Positions 1-8,833 of a stretch of 64,000 bases of DNA are shown here, piece by piece (positions within the stretch are counted from its first letter, which is position 1; each line of letters begins with the position of its first letter). The DNA is from an uncultured bacterium. Lineage in GTDB: Bacteria; Desulfobacterota; Desulfobaccia; Desulfobaccales; 0-14-0-80-60-11. The stretch lies in contig CALEAV010000015.1 of assembly GCA_937943575.1 (NCBI GenBank), positions 21,851 to 85,850 of the forward strand, in the 5' to 3' direction. Below the pieces are notes generated by a model. It was given only the letters and a program-made list of their open reading frames with translations, did not search any database and was not told where the DNA came from. The translations under genes were made by a program, and so were the position numbers.

Positions 1-495
1 CACCCCGTCGCCCACCACCAGCGCCCGGCCCCCCGCCCGCACGGGCGTGGCCTCCGCCGCCGCCAAAGCCGCCGCCAGAGGCTCAGCGAAGACCGCCGTG
101 TCCTCGGGAAGCCCCTCCGGCACCGGCAGCAGATTCTCGGCCGGCAAAACCAGGTATTCCGCCCAGGTGCCGTCCAGCCCCTTTAAGCCCAACACCCGGC
201 GGTGGTCACAATGACGCCTCAGCCCGGCCCGGCAGCGGAGGCATTGCCCGCAGGGGACATTGATCTCCCCCACCACCCGGCGCCCCCGCCACCCGGAATC
301 CGGCGCCTCGGCCACTTCGCCCACAAATTCATGCCCCGGCACCCCGGTGAAGCCATGGTAGCCCTTCAGCACCTCCAGGTCGGTGCGGCACACCCCCGCC
401 AGCTGCACCCGCACCAGGGCCTCTTCCGGGCCCGGCCGGGGCTGCGGCAGTTCCCTCAAAACCAGGTTCCCGCCGTCAAAGTGCAGGGCCCGCAT
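1..495 (-). CDS. Zinc-dependent alcohol dehydrogenase (MDR family), 3' part cut by window edge
   Basis: Reading the minus strand from the ATG at 495 gives 165 codons, open to the window edge. The GroES-like zinc-binding half of a medium-chain dehydrogenase is clear. The catalytic zinc ligands are Cys36 (VCRTD) and His55-Glu56 (PGHEFVGEV). A structural zinc lobe follows, Cys82, Cys85, Cys88 and Cys96 (C-x2-C-x2-C-x7-C). The NAD(P)-binding Rossmann half lies outside the window. The start overlaps the 3' end of the upstream glycosyltransferase by about 20 bases, so it is probably the tail of the LPS operon or co-transcribed with it. The substrate cannot be told from this fragment. Confidence 0.85.
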   Translation of the reverse strand, partial: MRALHFDGGNLVLRELPQPRPGPEEALVRVQLAGVCRTDLEVLKGYHGFTGVPGHEFVGEVAEAPDSGWRGRRVVGEINVPCGQCLRCRAGLRRHCDHRRVLGLKGLDGTWAEYLVLPAENLLPVPEGLPEDTAVFAEPLAAALAAAEATPVRAGGRALVVGDGV

Positions 496-1645
496 GGCCT
501 TCTACCACCCCCGCCCGGGCCTCTTCCAGCACCGCCAGGGTGCGCCGCACCGTCTCCTCCCAGGAAAGCTGGGCCACGGCCGCAGTCGCCGCCGCCTCCA
601 CCCCGGAGTCCCGCCCCCGGTCCAGGGCCTCCCTCAGGGCCCCGGCCAGCGCCTCCGTTTCCCAGGGCGCCGCCACCACCTCCCCATTCACCCCCGGAGT
701 GAGGAATTCCGCCGCCCCGTTGGCCGTGGTGGTGACCACCGGACAGCCGCAGGCCAGGGCCTCCAGCACCACGTTGCTGCACGGGTCATACAGGGTGGGC
801 AGGGCCAGGAGATCCGCCGCCTGGTAAAGGGACGTCACCTCCGCCGCCGGTCCCCAAAACCGCACCTGCGCCGCCACCCCCAGCCGGCGGGCCTGGCTCT
901 GATAGCGCCGGACGCTCCCCCGCCCTGCCACCCATAGCTTTGCCTGCGGATCCGGCAAGGCCGCCAGGGCGGAGATGAGATGTGCCAGCCCCTTGCGCCC
1001 GAAGCCCGAGCCCACAAAAAGCACCATCTTCTCCCGGGGCTCCACCCCCAGGGCCCGTCGCACCTCCCGCCGCTCCCGCATTGACAGGGGTTTGAACCGG
1101 TCCCGGTCCACGCCGTTATGGATGACAGTCACCTTCTCCCGAGGAAGACCGTAATGCCGGAGAATCTCTTCCTGCACCATGCGGGAGTTGGCGATCACCC
1201 GGGAAAGCCCCGGGGCGGCAAAGAGTCTTTTTTCCAGCCACAGGAGCACCCGGTTCAGAGGCCGCAGACTCTGCCCCGCCCGCCCCACCGGCGACAGCTG
1301 CGGCTGCCGCCGGGCCAGCCACTCCCGGTGGCAGCCGTCCCCGGCCCGGTAGACGTGCTGACTGAGGGTGCGCTCCAGGCTGAGGATTACCTCCGCCCCC
1401 ACCTCACGCAGCGCCCGCCGGGCATTGAGGGCATAGCTCACAACCCTCCCCGCCTTGCCGCCCCACACCGGCACCGCCGCGTAGCTGGCCCCCTCTGACA
1501 CCAGGCGGCGCCCGGTCTCCGGCGCCTCGCCGGCCAGCACCACCACCTCATGGCCCGCAGCGACAAACCCGCGCACCAGGTGGCCGAGGGTGGTCTCCGC
1601 CCCGCCCCCGCCCGTCAGCCGCTGCCGCAGTACGGCAATGCGCAT
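476..1645 (-). CDS. Glycosyltransferase family 4, WaaG-like LPS core glycosyltransferase
   Basis: A GT-B fold retaining glycosyltransferase of about 389 residues. The N-terminus carries the donor-domain glycine loop (LTGGGGAETTL). The middle has YRAGDGCHREWL and IANSRMVQEEI, which resemble WaaG/RfaG, the enzyme that adds the first glucose to heptose II of the LPS inner core. The C-terminal half has the nucleotide-sugar site (FVGSGFGRKGL, then PTLYDPCSNVVLEALACG with the EX7E motif). The ATG at 1645 overlaps the preceding stop as TAATG, so I prefer it to an upstream in-frame GTG at 1657. Neighbouring heptosyltransferases support a core role; the exact sugar is inference. Confidence 0.85.
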   Translation of the reverse strand: MRIAVLRQRLTGGGGAETTLGHLVRGFVAAGHEVVVLAGEAPETGRRLVSEGASYAAVPVWGGKAGRVVSYALNARRALREVGAEVILSLERTLSQHVYRAGDGCHREWLARRQPQLSPVGRAGQSLRPLNRVLLWLEKRLFAAPGLSRVIANSRMVQEEILRHYGLPREKVTVIHNGVDRDRFKPLSMRERREVRRALGVEPREKMVLFVGSGFGRKGLAHLISALAALPDPQAKLWVAGRGSVRRYQSQARRLGVAAQVRFWGPAAEVTSLYQAADLLALPTLYDPCSNVVLEALACGCPVVTTTANGAAEFLTPGVNGEVVAAPWETEALAGALREALDRGRDSGVEAAATAAVAQLSWEETVRRTLAVLEEARAGVVEGHAGPAL

Positions 1646-2682
1646 TATGCCGGCCACCCCGCCAGGGCCGCCAGAACCTCCGCCGGGCTCAGCTCCGTGA
1701 GGCAGCGGCTGATTTTCCGGTCCTCACACCCCGCCCGGCCGCAGGGCTGGCAGTCCCAGCCCTTCTTGATCACCCGGTGGCCCTCCCCCCAGGGCCCCCA
1801 GTTGAAATCGCCGCTGGGGCCAAAGAGGGCCGCCGCGGGCGTGCCCACCGCCGCCGCCAGGTGCATGGGGGCGCTGTCCACCCCGAAAAAGAGCCGGGCC
1901 TTGGCAATGAGCGAGCCCAGCTCCATGAGGGAGGTCTCACCCACCAGCACCCGGGGCCGCACCCGGCAATGGGCCAGAATCTCCTCGGCCAGCTCCCGGT
2001 CCAGGGGGCCGGGCGCACCGGTCAGCACCACCGGCAGCCCCCGCTCCTCCTCCAGGGCCTCGATGACCCGGGCATAACCCGCCGGCGTCCAGCACTTGAA
2101 GCGCCAGCCGGCCCCGGGATGCACCACGGCAAAGGGGCGGCCCGCCAGACCCAGGTGGGCGAGCAGCCCTTGGACCCGCCTCTCCGCTTCCTTGTCCCAG
2201 TAAAAGGCCAGGAGGGGAGGGTTCGGGATCGCCCCCAGGGCCCGGAGAGCCTCCAGATTCTGCTCCACCATGTGCATTCCCACGGGCGGCCGGGGCACCA
2301 GACGGGTAAAGCAACCTCGCCGCTGCCAGAGGGGCTGCCGCCCCCGGGCAAACCCCACCCGCTCCGCCGCACCGCTGGCCCAGGCCAGGAAAGCCCCCCG
2401 GTCTCCCCAGGAGAGGTCCAGAGCCAGGTCGAAACGCCCTCGCCGGAGCTCCCGGATGAGCATGAGCGTCTCCCGCCAACTCCCCCGGCGCCGGTCCAGG
2501 GTGTACACCTGCCTCAAAGCCGGGTGGCCCCGCACCATATCCTCGGTTCCCCGGGCCACCAGCATGCGCACTTCGGCTCCGGGCCACGCCTCGTGGACCG
2601 CGGCGATCACCGGGCTGCTCACCAGCACGTCCCCTGCCTGCTTCAGGTTGATGATCAGGACCCGGTTATACCTCACCCTCAC
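1645..2682 (-). CDS. GT9 heptosyltransferase, WaaQ-like (heptosyltransferase III type)
   Basis: 345 residues of the ADP-heptose:LPS heptosyltransferase family (GT9). The N-terminal LIINLKQAGDVLVSSPVI is the family acceptor-side motif. The C-terminal half has the ADP-heptose site with VVHPGAGWRFKCWTP, LVGETSLMELGSLIAKA and FFGVDSAPMHLAAAVGTP, ending near CEDRKISRCLTELSP. The FKCW segment and overall layout resemble WaaQ more than WaaC or WaaF, and separate WaaC and WaaF copies lie nearby. The start is a GTG at 2682 that overlaps the 3' end of lpxA by about 17 bases. Cytoplasmic or membrane-peripheral, acting on lipid A-core. Confidence 0.87.
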   Translation of the reverse strand: MRVRYNRVLIINLKQAGDVLVSSPVIAAVHEAWPGAEVRMLVARGTEDMVRGHPALRQVYTLDRRRGSWRETLMLIRELRRGRFDLALDLSWGDRGAFLAWASGAAERVGFARGRQPLWQRRGCFTRLVPRPPVGMHMVEQNLEALRALGAIPNPPLLAFYWDKEAERRVQGLLAHLGLAGRPFAVVHPGAGWRFKCWTPAGYARVIEALEEERGLPVVLTGAPGPLDRELAEEILAHCRVRPRVLVGETSLMELGSLIAKARLFFGVDSAPMHLAAAVGTPAAALFGPSGDFNWGPWGEGHRVIKKGWDCQPCGRAGCEDRKISRCLTELSPAEVLAALAGWPA

Positions 2683-3466
2683 TCCCCGGCCCCCCCGGGC
2701 CCATGGCCACCCCCCGGCGGGAGGTGCGGATAAAATCCAGCAAGTGCGCCACCTCCGGCGTCAGGGGCACCTCCTGCTCCACCTCCCGGAGGGCCTCCCG
2801 CATATTCCGCCGCCGCAGAAACAGGATGCGGAAGGCCTGGCGCAGGGGCTTTATCTGCTCCGGAGTGAACCCGGCCCGCCTAAGGCCCACCAGGTTGAGG
2901 GTGCGCACCGTGTGAACCCCGTCCATGATGCAGTAAGGGGGGACATCCCGGGAGGTGCGCGATCCCCCCCGCATCAGGGCCAGGGTCCCCACCCGGCAGA
3001 ACTGATGGATGACGCACAGCCCGGAGATGTACGCCCGGTCCGCCACCTCCACATACCCCCCCACCAGGGCGCCGTTCACCACGATGACCTCGTCCCCCAG
3101 CCGGGCATTGTGCGCCAGGTGACTGGTCGCCATGAGAAAGCAGCGGTTCCCCACCCGGGTGGCGCTCCCCGGTTTGGTCCCCCGGTGGATGGTGACATAC
3201 TCCCGGATGATGGTGTCATCCCCGATAACGGTGTAACTCTCCTCCCCCCGGAAGGCGTAGTCCTGGGGCTCATGCCCCACCACCGCCCCGAAGCCCACCT
3301 GACAGCGGGCCCCGATGGTGGTGTAGGGGCCGATGTAGGCATGCGCCAGGATGCGGGTCCCGGCCCCGATGCGGCTGGGGCCTTCAATGATGGCTCCCGG
3401 GCCCACCTCCACCCCCTCTGCCAGCTCCACCCCCGGGCCTATACAGGCGCTGGGATCAACGCCCAT
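2666..3466 (-). CDS. lpxA: Acyl-ACP:UDP-N-acetylglucosamine O-acyltransferase LpxA
   Basis: First enzyme of lipid A synthesis, transferring a 3-hydroxyacyl chain from ACP to UDP-GlcNAc in the cytoplasm. The N-terminal two thirds is a run of hexapeptide repeats (left-handed beta-helix), followed by an alpha-helical tail. SHLAHNARLGDEVIVVNG aligns with the E. coli catalytic region, and the second His (His119 from the chosen start) corresponds to catalytic His125. VIHQFCRVG and DVPPYCIMDG are also LpxA hallmarks. I chose the ATG at 3466 (266 aa, close to the 262-aa E. coli enzyme) over a TTG five codons upstream. lpxC, fabZ and lpxD are not in the window. Confidence 0.95.
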   Translation of the reverse strand: MGVDPSACIGPGVELAEGVEVGPGAIIEGPSRIGAGTRILAHAYIGPYTTIGARCQVGFGAVVGHEPQDYAFRGEESYTVIGDDTIIREYVTIHRGTKPGSATRVGNRCFLMATSHLAHNARLGDEVIVVNGALVGGYVEVADRAYISGLCVIHQFCRVGTLALMRGGSRTSRDVPPYCIMDGVHTVRTLNLVGLRRAGFTPEQIKPLRQAFRILFLRRRNMREALREVEQEVPLTPEVAHLLDFIRTSRRGVAMGPGGPGSEGEV

Positions 3467-3585
3467 GGCCTCCCCCCGCAAACCCTAGCGCTCTCATCCC
3501 CACCCTCATCCCCGACGGTTTCCCGGGCCACCTGCAATGGGGCCCTGACCTTTGGATTGACTCAAAGCACCGGTTGCAAACCGGC

Positions 3586-4395
3586 TCAGCTCTTGTGGAG
3601 GTCCCCTGCCTCCCCCTGGGCGTCTCTTTCCTGAAGCAATTCCCTCAGGTAGGCGTATTTCAGAAAGGTGTAGGTGGCGGCCAGCCGGGCCAGGGTGAAC
3701 CCCAGCTCCCCCTCCAGAAACCCCAGGCGCCAGACATAGCTCCTGAAAAATGCCCCCCAGGGGCGCCACAGGGCCTCCCCCGGCCGGGGCCGCCGGCCCT
3801 GCTTGCGCATCTCCTCCGCCGCCAGCCGGGCGTAGCGGTCCATGCGGGTTACATAATCCCCCACCCCGGTATAGGAGTAATGCTCCAGGGGGGTGCGCAG
3901 GCGGCCCACCGGCCCCTGCACCTGCACCTCCTCGTGCACCTCCCGCTCCACAAAGCGGCCGGCCTCTCTTCTGAACAGCCTGAGGGTCAGGTCCGGATGC
4001 CAGCCCCCCCAGCGCACCCAGCGGCCGCCGAAATAATTCTTCCGGGGCACCCGGTAGCCCGCCAGGGGCCCGTCGGCGGCCACCACCGCCTGAATCTCCG
4101 CAGCCAGAGCCGGCGGCACCCGCTCATCGGTGTCCAGGCTGAAGACCCAGCGGCCCCGGGCCCGGTCCAGGGCCAGGTTCTTGGTGGCCCCGAAACCCCG
4201 CCACGCCGTGGAGATGACCCGGTCGGTGAACTGTCGGGCCACCGCCACCGTGCCGTCGGTGCTGCCGCTGTCCACCACCACGATCTCGTCGGCAAAGCTG
4301 ACCGTCTCCAGGCAGGCCTTCAGATGCGCCTCCTGGTTCAGGGCGATGACAATAACGGATAATCGGGGGGCAGGGGTGGGCCTCGGCACTATCAC
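3586..4395 (-). CDS. Glycosyltransferase family 2, WaaE/KdtX-like
   Basis: A GT-A fold glycosyltransferase of 269 residues. It has the N-terminal LSVIVIALNQEAHLKACLETV, the Asp-containing VVVDSGSTDGT, and a metal-binding DTDERVP motif. The second half (PRKNYFGGRWVRWGGWHPD, VEREVHEEVQVQGPVGRL, SYTGVGDYVTRMDRYA) is typical of WaaE/KdtX-type inner-core beta-1,4-glucosyltransferases. It starts at a GTG (4395) just downstream of the Trm112-like gene, and a 119-base gap separates it from the lpxA start. A role in LPS core decoration is inferred from family and neighbours; donor and acceptor are unproven. Confidence 0.85.
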   Translation of the reverse strand: MIVPRPTPAPRLSVIVIALNQEAHLKACLETVSFADEIVVVDSGSTDGTVAVARQFTDRVISTAWRGFGATKNLALDRARGRWVFSLDTDERVPPALAAEIQAVVAADGPLAGYRVPRKNYFGGRWVRWGGWHPDLTLRLFRREAGRFVEREVHEEVQVQGPVGRLRTPLEHYSYTGVGDYVTRMDRYARLAAEEMRKQGRRPRPGEALWRPWGAFFRSYVWRLGFLEGELGFTLARLAATYTFLKYAYLRELLQERDAQGEAGDLHKS

Positions 4396-4399
4396 GCCC

Positions 4400-4573
4400 T
4401 TACTCCGGCAGCGGCTTGGCCTCCTCCGGCAGCATCACCGGAATGTCATCCCGGATCTCATACAGCAGCCGGCACTTCTCGCAGATGAGCCCGTCCTCCG
4501 CGGGGGTCAGCTTCAAGTCCCCCCGGCACTGGGGACACACCAGAATCTCCAGCAGCTCCTTGCTGATGCCCAT
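4400..4573 (-). CDS. Trm112-like zinc-ribbon protein
   Basis: A 57-residue protein of the Trm112/YcaR family. It has KELLEILVCPQCRGDL near the N-terminus and LICEKCRLLYEIRDDIPVML near the C-terminus, giving the two CxxC pairs of a zinc ribbon and the family's closing IPVML. YcaR-type genes commonly sit among lipid A and Kdo genes, as here. The ATG at 4573 has a GGAG-type ribosome binding site; a GTG five codons upstream is possible. Bacterial members have no settled function; an accessory role for methyltransferases or envelope enzymes is inference only. Confidence 0.85.
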   Translation of the reverse strand: MGISKELLEILVCPQCRGDLKLTPAEDGLICEKCRLLYEIRDDIPVMLPEEAKPLPE

Positions 4574-4915
4574 GGCCGTCTCCGTCACCCGTGCGGCGAT
4601 CGCCAGCCCTCAGTTTATTATGACTTCTTTGTCAACTCAGCGTATCAACTTTCGATCAATGTAAATTTTATAAAACCTATCTAATTATATTCCTTGTTAA
4701 TTATTCACAAATTTATAATCTGCAGAGATATTTATTAAAATATAATTCCTCATCCCTCTTTGTCTTTTGATTATATATTAAAAACTATTATAATAATGGC
4801 TGATGTAATTTAATGTTAAACAAATTTCCCATTTGGCGGAAGGGCCGCCGAGAAAGACAGGCGGGCGCTGATTGATGCCCTTTTTCCCCGCCCATGTGAT
4901 CCCCTCACCAGCCTG
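4574..4915. other. AT-rich intergenic region splitting the LPS block
   Basis: About 340 bases without a gene. The core, about 4610-4830, is strikingly AT-rich compared with the GC-rich surroundings and has many TATAAT-like and TTGA-like strings on both strands. It most likely holds the promoter for the trm112-GT2-lpxA-waaQ-waaG genes and perhaps the end of the waaC transcript. No single promoter with good -35/-10 spacing could be chosen confidently, and I found no clear terminator hairpin with a T-run. Confidence 0.5.
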
Positions 4916-5947
4916 TCAGGGGAGAGGCGGGCGGCTCAAGACCTTCTGCACCCCCGCCAGCACCTCCTCCGGGGCAAGCTCCGTCAGACACCGGGGCTCA
5001 AGACAGCGCCGCCGGAAGCAGGGACTGCAGGGCAGCCCCAGCCTTACCACCACATGCCCCGCGCCGAAGGGCCCGGTGCGCCAGGGCGCGGTGGGCCCGA
5101 ACAGGGCCACCACCGGCGTCCCCAGGGCCGCAGCCAGATGCATGGGCCCGGTGTCCACCGTCACCATCGCCCGGGCCTGCCTGAGCACCCAGGCCAGCTC
5201 CCCCAGGCCGGTGCGGCCGCCCAGATCCAGGAGGGCCCCACCCGCCTGCGCCGTGATGGCCTGGGTGAGCCTCCGGTCCGGTCCGCTGCCGGTGAGGGCC
5301 ACCTGCAGCCCTTGCTCCCGCAGGGCCGCCGCCAGCGCGGCCCACTGCCCCACCGGCCACAGCTTGCTGGCCCAGCGGGCCCCGGGATGGAGCACCACCC
5401 ACTCCCCCCGGCCCCAAAGGTGGCTCAAGCCCTCCGGCCGCCTCATCAGGTGCTCCAGCCGGAAGCGCGGCGTGCCCCCCTGAGCCCCCAGGTGCCGGGC
5501 CAGGTCAAGGGAGCGCCACACCGCATGGGCCTCCCGGTCCGCCGACGGCAGGCGCTCGTTTAAAGCCAGGTAGCTCAGCTCCCGGGTGCCGTCATAGCCC
5601 ACCTTCCGGGGACTTTTCGCCAGGGCGGCCCAAAAGGCGCTCTTCAAAAGGCCCTGAAAATCCAGAACTGCGTCAAACCTTTCCCGGCGCACCTGCCGGA
5701 TGATGCCCAGGACTCGGCCCAGCTCCCCCACGACCCCCCGCCGGCCCAACCGCATCCGGGGCACGGCCCACACCCGGTCCAGGGCCGGGTGGTCCACAAG
5801 GAGAGGCGCAAAGGCCTCCTCCACCAGCCAGGTGATCTGCGCCCGGGGGTGGGCCGCCCTGAGGGCCTCCAGTGCGGGCAGGGCATGGATCACATCCCCA
5901 AGGGAGCTCAGCTTGATGAGCAGCAGGCTGGGGGCCCCACCCCTCAT
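4916..5947 (-). CDS. waaC: Lipopolysaccharide heptosyltransferase I, WaaC-like
   Basis: GT9 heptosyltransferase of 343 residues. The N-terminal LLIKLSSLGDVIHALPALEAL is the classic WaaC/RfaC signature. The middle has AVLDFQGLLKSAFWA. The C-terminal half carries VVLHPGARWASKLWP, LGGRTGLGELAWVLRQA and TVDTGPMHLAAALGTPVVALFGPT for ADP-heptose binding. WaaC adds the first L,D-heptose to Kdo2-lipid A on the cytoplasmic face of the inner membrane. The start overlaps the gmhB stop by four bases (ATGA type), indicating translational coupling in the msbA-lpxK/waaF-gmhB-waaC run. Confidence 0.92.
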   Translation of the reverse strand: MRGGAPSLLLIKLSSLGDVIHALPALEALRAAHPRAQITWLVEEAFAPLLVDHPALDRVWAVPRMRLGRRGVVGELGRVLGIIRQVRRERFDAVLDFQGLLKSAFWAALAKSPRKVGYDGTRELSYLALNERLPSADREAHAVWRSLDLARHLGAQGGTPRFRLEHLMRRPEGLSHLWGRGEWVVLHPGARWASKLWPVGQWAALAAALREQGLQVALTGSGPDRRLTQAITAQAGGALLDLGGRTGLGELAWVLRQARAMVTVDTGPMHLAAALGTPVVALFGPTAPWRTGPFGAGHVVVRLGLPCSPCFRRRCLEPRCLTELAPEEVLAGVQKVLSRPPLP

Positions 5948-6525
5948 GACGCCTCTCCCAGTTCCGGATCCGCCAGGATAAAACGGGCGGCCTCATCGAG
6001 ATCCGCCGCCACCGCCCAGGGCCGGATTTCCCAGGTGGCACCGAAGAGCTCCAGCTCCCCCCGGCCATAGCCCGTGAGGACCAGGATGCCCTTGGCCCCC
6101 ACCGCCGCCGCAGTCAGGAGGTCGTTGTAGCGGTCGCCCACCAGGTAGCAGCGCCTGAGGTCCAACCCGTGCTCCGCCGCCGCAGCCAGGAGCAGGCCCG
6201 GCCGGGGCTTGCGGCAGGCGCAGCCCTCTGCCGGCCCGTGCAGGCAGGTGTAGATGCCGTCCAGCCGGGCACCGTCGGCGGCCAGGAGCTCCCTGAGGCG
6301 GGCGTGCACCCCCTCCACCAGCTCCGGCGGGAAATAGCCCCGGGCCACCCCGGATTGGTTGGTGACCACCAGCACCTTGAGCCCCGCCCGGTTCAGGCGG
6401 GCGATGCCCGCCGCCGCCTTGGGCAGCAGCACCAGACGGCTGAGATGGTTGATGTAGCCCATCTCCTCGTTGATGGTGCCGTCCCGGTCCAGAAAGACGG
6501 CCACCCGGCGCAGATCCGGACTCAT
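5944..6525 (-). CDS. gmhB: D-glycero-beta-D-manno-heptose 1,7-bisphosphate 7-phosphatase
   Basis: A HAD-superfamily phosphatase of the ADP-L-glycero-D-manno-heptose pathway. Motif I is AVFLDRDGTINEE near residue 10, with nucleophile and acid/base aspartates. Motif II is VVTNQSGVARG. CLHGPAEGCACRKPRPG holds the Cys/His zinc-binding loop typical of GmhB. Motif III is CYLVGDRYNDLLTA. The open frame extends 30 codons upstream as low-complexity Gly/Arg. I place the start at the ATG at 6525, which overlaps the preceding stop as ATGA. It supplies heptose for the WaaC, WaaF and WaaQ-like enzymes next to it. Confidence 0.93.
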   Translation of the reverse strand: MSPDLRRVAVFLDRDGTINEEMGYINHLSRLVLLPKAAAGIARLNRAGLKVLVVTNQSGVARGYFPPELVEGVHARLRELLAADGARLDGIYTCLHGPAEGCACRKPRPGLLLAAAAEHGLDLRRCYLVGDRYNDLLTAAAVGAKGILVLTGYGRGELELFGATWEIRPWAVAADLDEAARFILADPELGEAS

Positions 6526-8807
6526 GCCGGCGTTCCGGCCCCCCTTCCCGACGCCCCCGCCAGCCACAGGCGGGCCGCCGCCGCCACTTCCGCCGCGCTC
6601 ACCCCGGTGAGGCACGGGTACCCCTGGTCACAGGTCCGCTGGAAACAGGGACTGCAGTCCTGAGGGTGCATCAGGATGGTGGCCCGGCGGCTCACCGGCC
6701 CGGTCACCCAGGGGTCGGTGGAGCCGAAGACGGCCACCACCGGCACCCCCAGGGCCGCGGCAGCATGCATCAGCCCCGAATCGTTGGTGATGAGGACGCT
6801 CAGGTGGGAGAGCACCCCCAGGGCTTCCCGCAGGGTGGTGCGCCCCGCCAGGTTGGTGATGGGCACCCCCGCCCGGGCGGTCACCTCCGCCGCCACCTCC
6901 ACTTCCCCCGGGCCTCCCAAAATGACTGTGCCGACGCCGTCCTCCGTGGCCAGCTCCCGGGCCACCTGGGCAAACCTCTCTGCCGGCCAGCGCTTGGCCG
7001 GACCGAAGGCGGCGCCCGGGGCCAGCCCCACCCAGGGCCCGCCTCCCCTAAGCAGGCCCGCCCCCTGCGCCCTGTCCGCCGGGGAGAGATGCAGCCGGGG
7101 CGGGACCAGGTCCTCCTCCGTCAGTTCCCCGAAGGCCCGCAGCACCCCCAGGTAATAGCAGACCAAATGAAAGGTCCTCAGAGCCTCCCGCCCATGCACC
7201 GCCAGGTTCAGAAGGGCCCCCCGGCCGTCCGCGGCATACCCGGCCCGCACCCGGGCCCCGGCCAGCCACAGGTCCAGGGCGGCCGCAAAGGAATTGGGCA
7301 GCGCCACCCCCAGATCAAAGGGCTGCCGCCGGCGCCTGGATGAGGCCACGCCCCGGACCCCCGGCGGCAATTCCCACACCTCCCGCACCACGGGGTGGTG
7401 GAGGAAGAGCGGCGCCACCCGGGGCACCCCCACGACCGTCAGCCCCGCCTCCGGGAAACGCCGCTTCAGACCCTCCAGCACCGGCAGGCTCATCACCGCG
7501 TCCCCCAGCCAGTTGGGGGCCCGCACCAAAAGGCGCCGCACCTCCCCGGGCCGGGGGGCGCGACCCTGTACGCTCAGGCTCTGCCAGGCCCGCCGCACCA
7601 TCGGGCCGGGCGGCCAAATCACCTGCCCGGGCTCCTTTTCCTGCTCCACTCCAAGAGCAGGTCCTTGCCCCTCGGGCTGCTCCGGCCCCCCTCCCACCAG
7701 CTCGCTCACCCTAAGCCACACCGCCTCCCAGGGCTCCAGGCGGGCGGCCACCTCCAGAACCAGCAGGGGCAGCGGCTGCCGCCATTCCTCCCCCAGCCGG
7801 ACCCAGTCTTTGGCGGTGGTGAGCAGGGCCGCGGCCCCCCCGGCCTCGGCCTGGGCCACCAACTCCTGAACCTCGCCGCTGCGATACGGGTGATGGTCCG
7901 GGAAGGCCCGCCACCCCCTGAGGCTCGCCCCCAGCTCCGTCAGGGTCTCCCGGAAGACCTCGGGTCGCGCCAGACCGGCGAAGGCCAGGGCCGGAGTGGC
8001 GGCCAGCGCCGTCAACGGCAGTCGCTCCCCTCCGGGATAGCGATGCAGGGCCACCGGCTGGATGGCGGCGGTGAGCACCTCCTGGTCCGGAAACAAAGTG
8101 CTGAACCGGGCCAATACGCCCTGATGCCGCTCCGGCCGATAGCGGCTCAGCACCAGAAAGTCGGCCAGGTGGAGCACCTCCGGCCCCTCCCGGAGCGGCC
8201 CCGCCGGCAAAAGCCGGCCGTTCCCCAGGGGCTCCCCGGCGTCCAGGAGCACCAGCTCCAGGTCCCGATGCAACTGAAAGTGCTGCAGGCCGTCATCCAA
8301 GAGGAAGAGGTCCGGGTGGTGGCGCCGCCAGGCCAGGAGCCCGGCCTCAAAGCGGCAGCGGCCGGTGTAGACCGGCACCCCGGGCAGGTCCCGGGCCAGC
8401 AGGAAGGCCTCATCCCCGGCCAGCGGCGGCCGCACCAGCACCCGGGAGCCATCGGAGACGCAGGTGGTCTGCCTCGCCTGGCCCCCATACCCCCGGCTGA
8501 GGATCACCACCTTCAGCCCCTTTTTTTGCAGCTCCCGGGCCAGGCAAGCCACCAGGGGGGTCTTGCCGGTGCCTCCCACCGCCAGGTTGCCTACGCTCAG
8601 CACCGGCGCGGGCAGCCGTCGCACCCGCCCCCAGCCCCGCCGGTACCATGAGCGGCGGGCCGCCGCGCCGGCACCATAAAGCCGGGCCGCCCCCCGGGCC
8701 AGGACCGCCAGCAGCGGAGACGGAGAGACTCCCAGGAACCGGGCCAGGGGCCGGCCCACTGCCTCGTCTGCCTTGCTGTCTGCGGCGGGAAACACGGGAG
8801 CATTCAT
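6522..8807 (-). CDS. lpxK-waaF: Fused tetraacyldisaccharide 4'-kinase / heptosyltransferase II (LpxK-WaaF)
   Basis: One uninterrupted 761-residue frame encodes two LPS enzymes. Residues about 1-370 are LpxK: Walker A GNLAVGGTGKT at 73-83, SRGYGG at 104-109, DDGLQH at 171-176 and a TTAKDWVRL segment near 330. LpxK phosphorylates the 4' position of the lipid A disaccharide. A Gly/Pro/Gln-rich linker spans about 372-422. Residues about 423-761 are WaaF: LLVRAPNWLGDAVMSLPVL, LAPGAAFGPAKRWP, NLAGRTTLREALGVL, TNDSGLMHAAAALGVP and CDQGYPCLTGVSAAEV. In most bacteria these are separate proteins. The frame shows no internal break, and both halves keep their key motifs. Confidence 0.92.
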   Translation of the reverse strand: MNAPVFPAADSKADEAVGRPLARFLGVSPSPLLAVLARGAARLYGAGAAARRSWYRRGWGRVRRLPAPVLSVGNLAVGGTGKTPLVACLARELQKKGLKVVILSRGYGGQARQTTCVSDGSRVLVRPPLAGDEAFLLARDLPGVPVYTGRCRFEAGLLAWRRHHPDLFLLDDGLQHFQLHRDLELVLLDAGEPLGNGRLLPAGPLREGPEVLHLADFLVLSRYRPERHQGVLARFSTLFPDQEVLTAAIQPVALHRYPGGERLPLTALAATPALAFAGLARPEVFRETLTELGASLRGWRAFPDHHPYRSGEVQELVAQAEAGGAAALLTTAKDWVRLGEEWRQPLPLLVLEVAARLEPWEAVWLRVSELVGGGPEQPEGQGPALGVEQEKEPGQVIWPPGPMVRRAWQSLSVQGRAPRPGEVRRLLVRAPNWLGDAVMSLPVLEGLKRRFPEAGLTVVGVPRVAPLFLHHPVVREVWELPPGVRGVASSRRRRQPFDLGVALPNSFAAALDLWLAGARVRAGYAADGRGALLNLAVHGREALRTFHLVCYYLGVLRAFGELTEEDLVPPRLHLSPADRAQGAGLLRGGGPWVGLAPGAAFGPAKRWPAERFAQVARELATEDGVGTVILGGPGEVEVAAEVTARAGVPITNLAGRTTLREALGVLSHLSVLITNDSGLMHAAAALGVPVVAVFGSTDPWVTGPVSRRATILMHPQDCSPCFQRTCDQGYPCLTGVSAAEVAAAARLWLAGASGRGAGTPA

Positions 8808-8833
8808 CAGGGTGAGGAGGCGCCAACGGGGCT

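Noticed and set aside
3506..3769. Small 87-aa frame between lpxA and the GT2 gene
   Set aside because: Mostly antiparallel-frame shadow of the GT2 3' end, with no motif or ribosome binding site.
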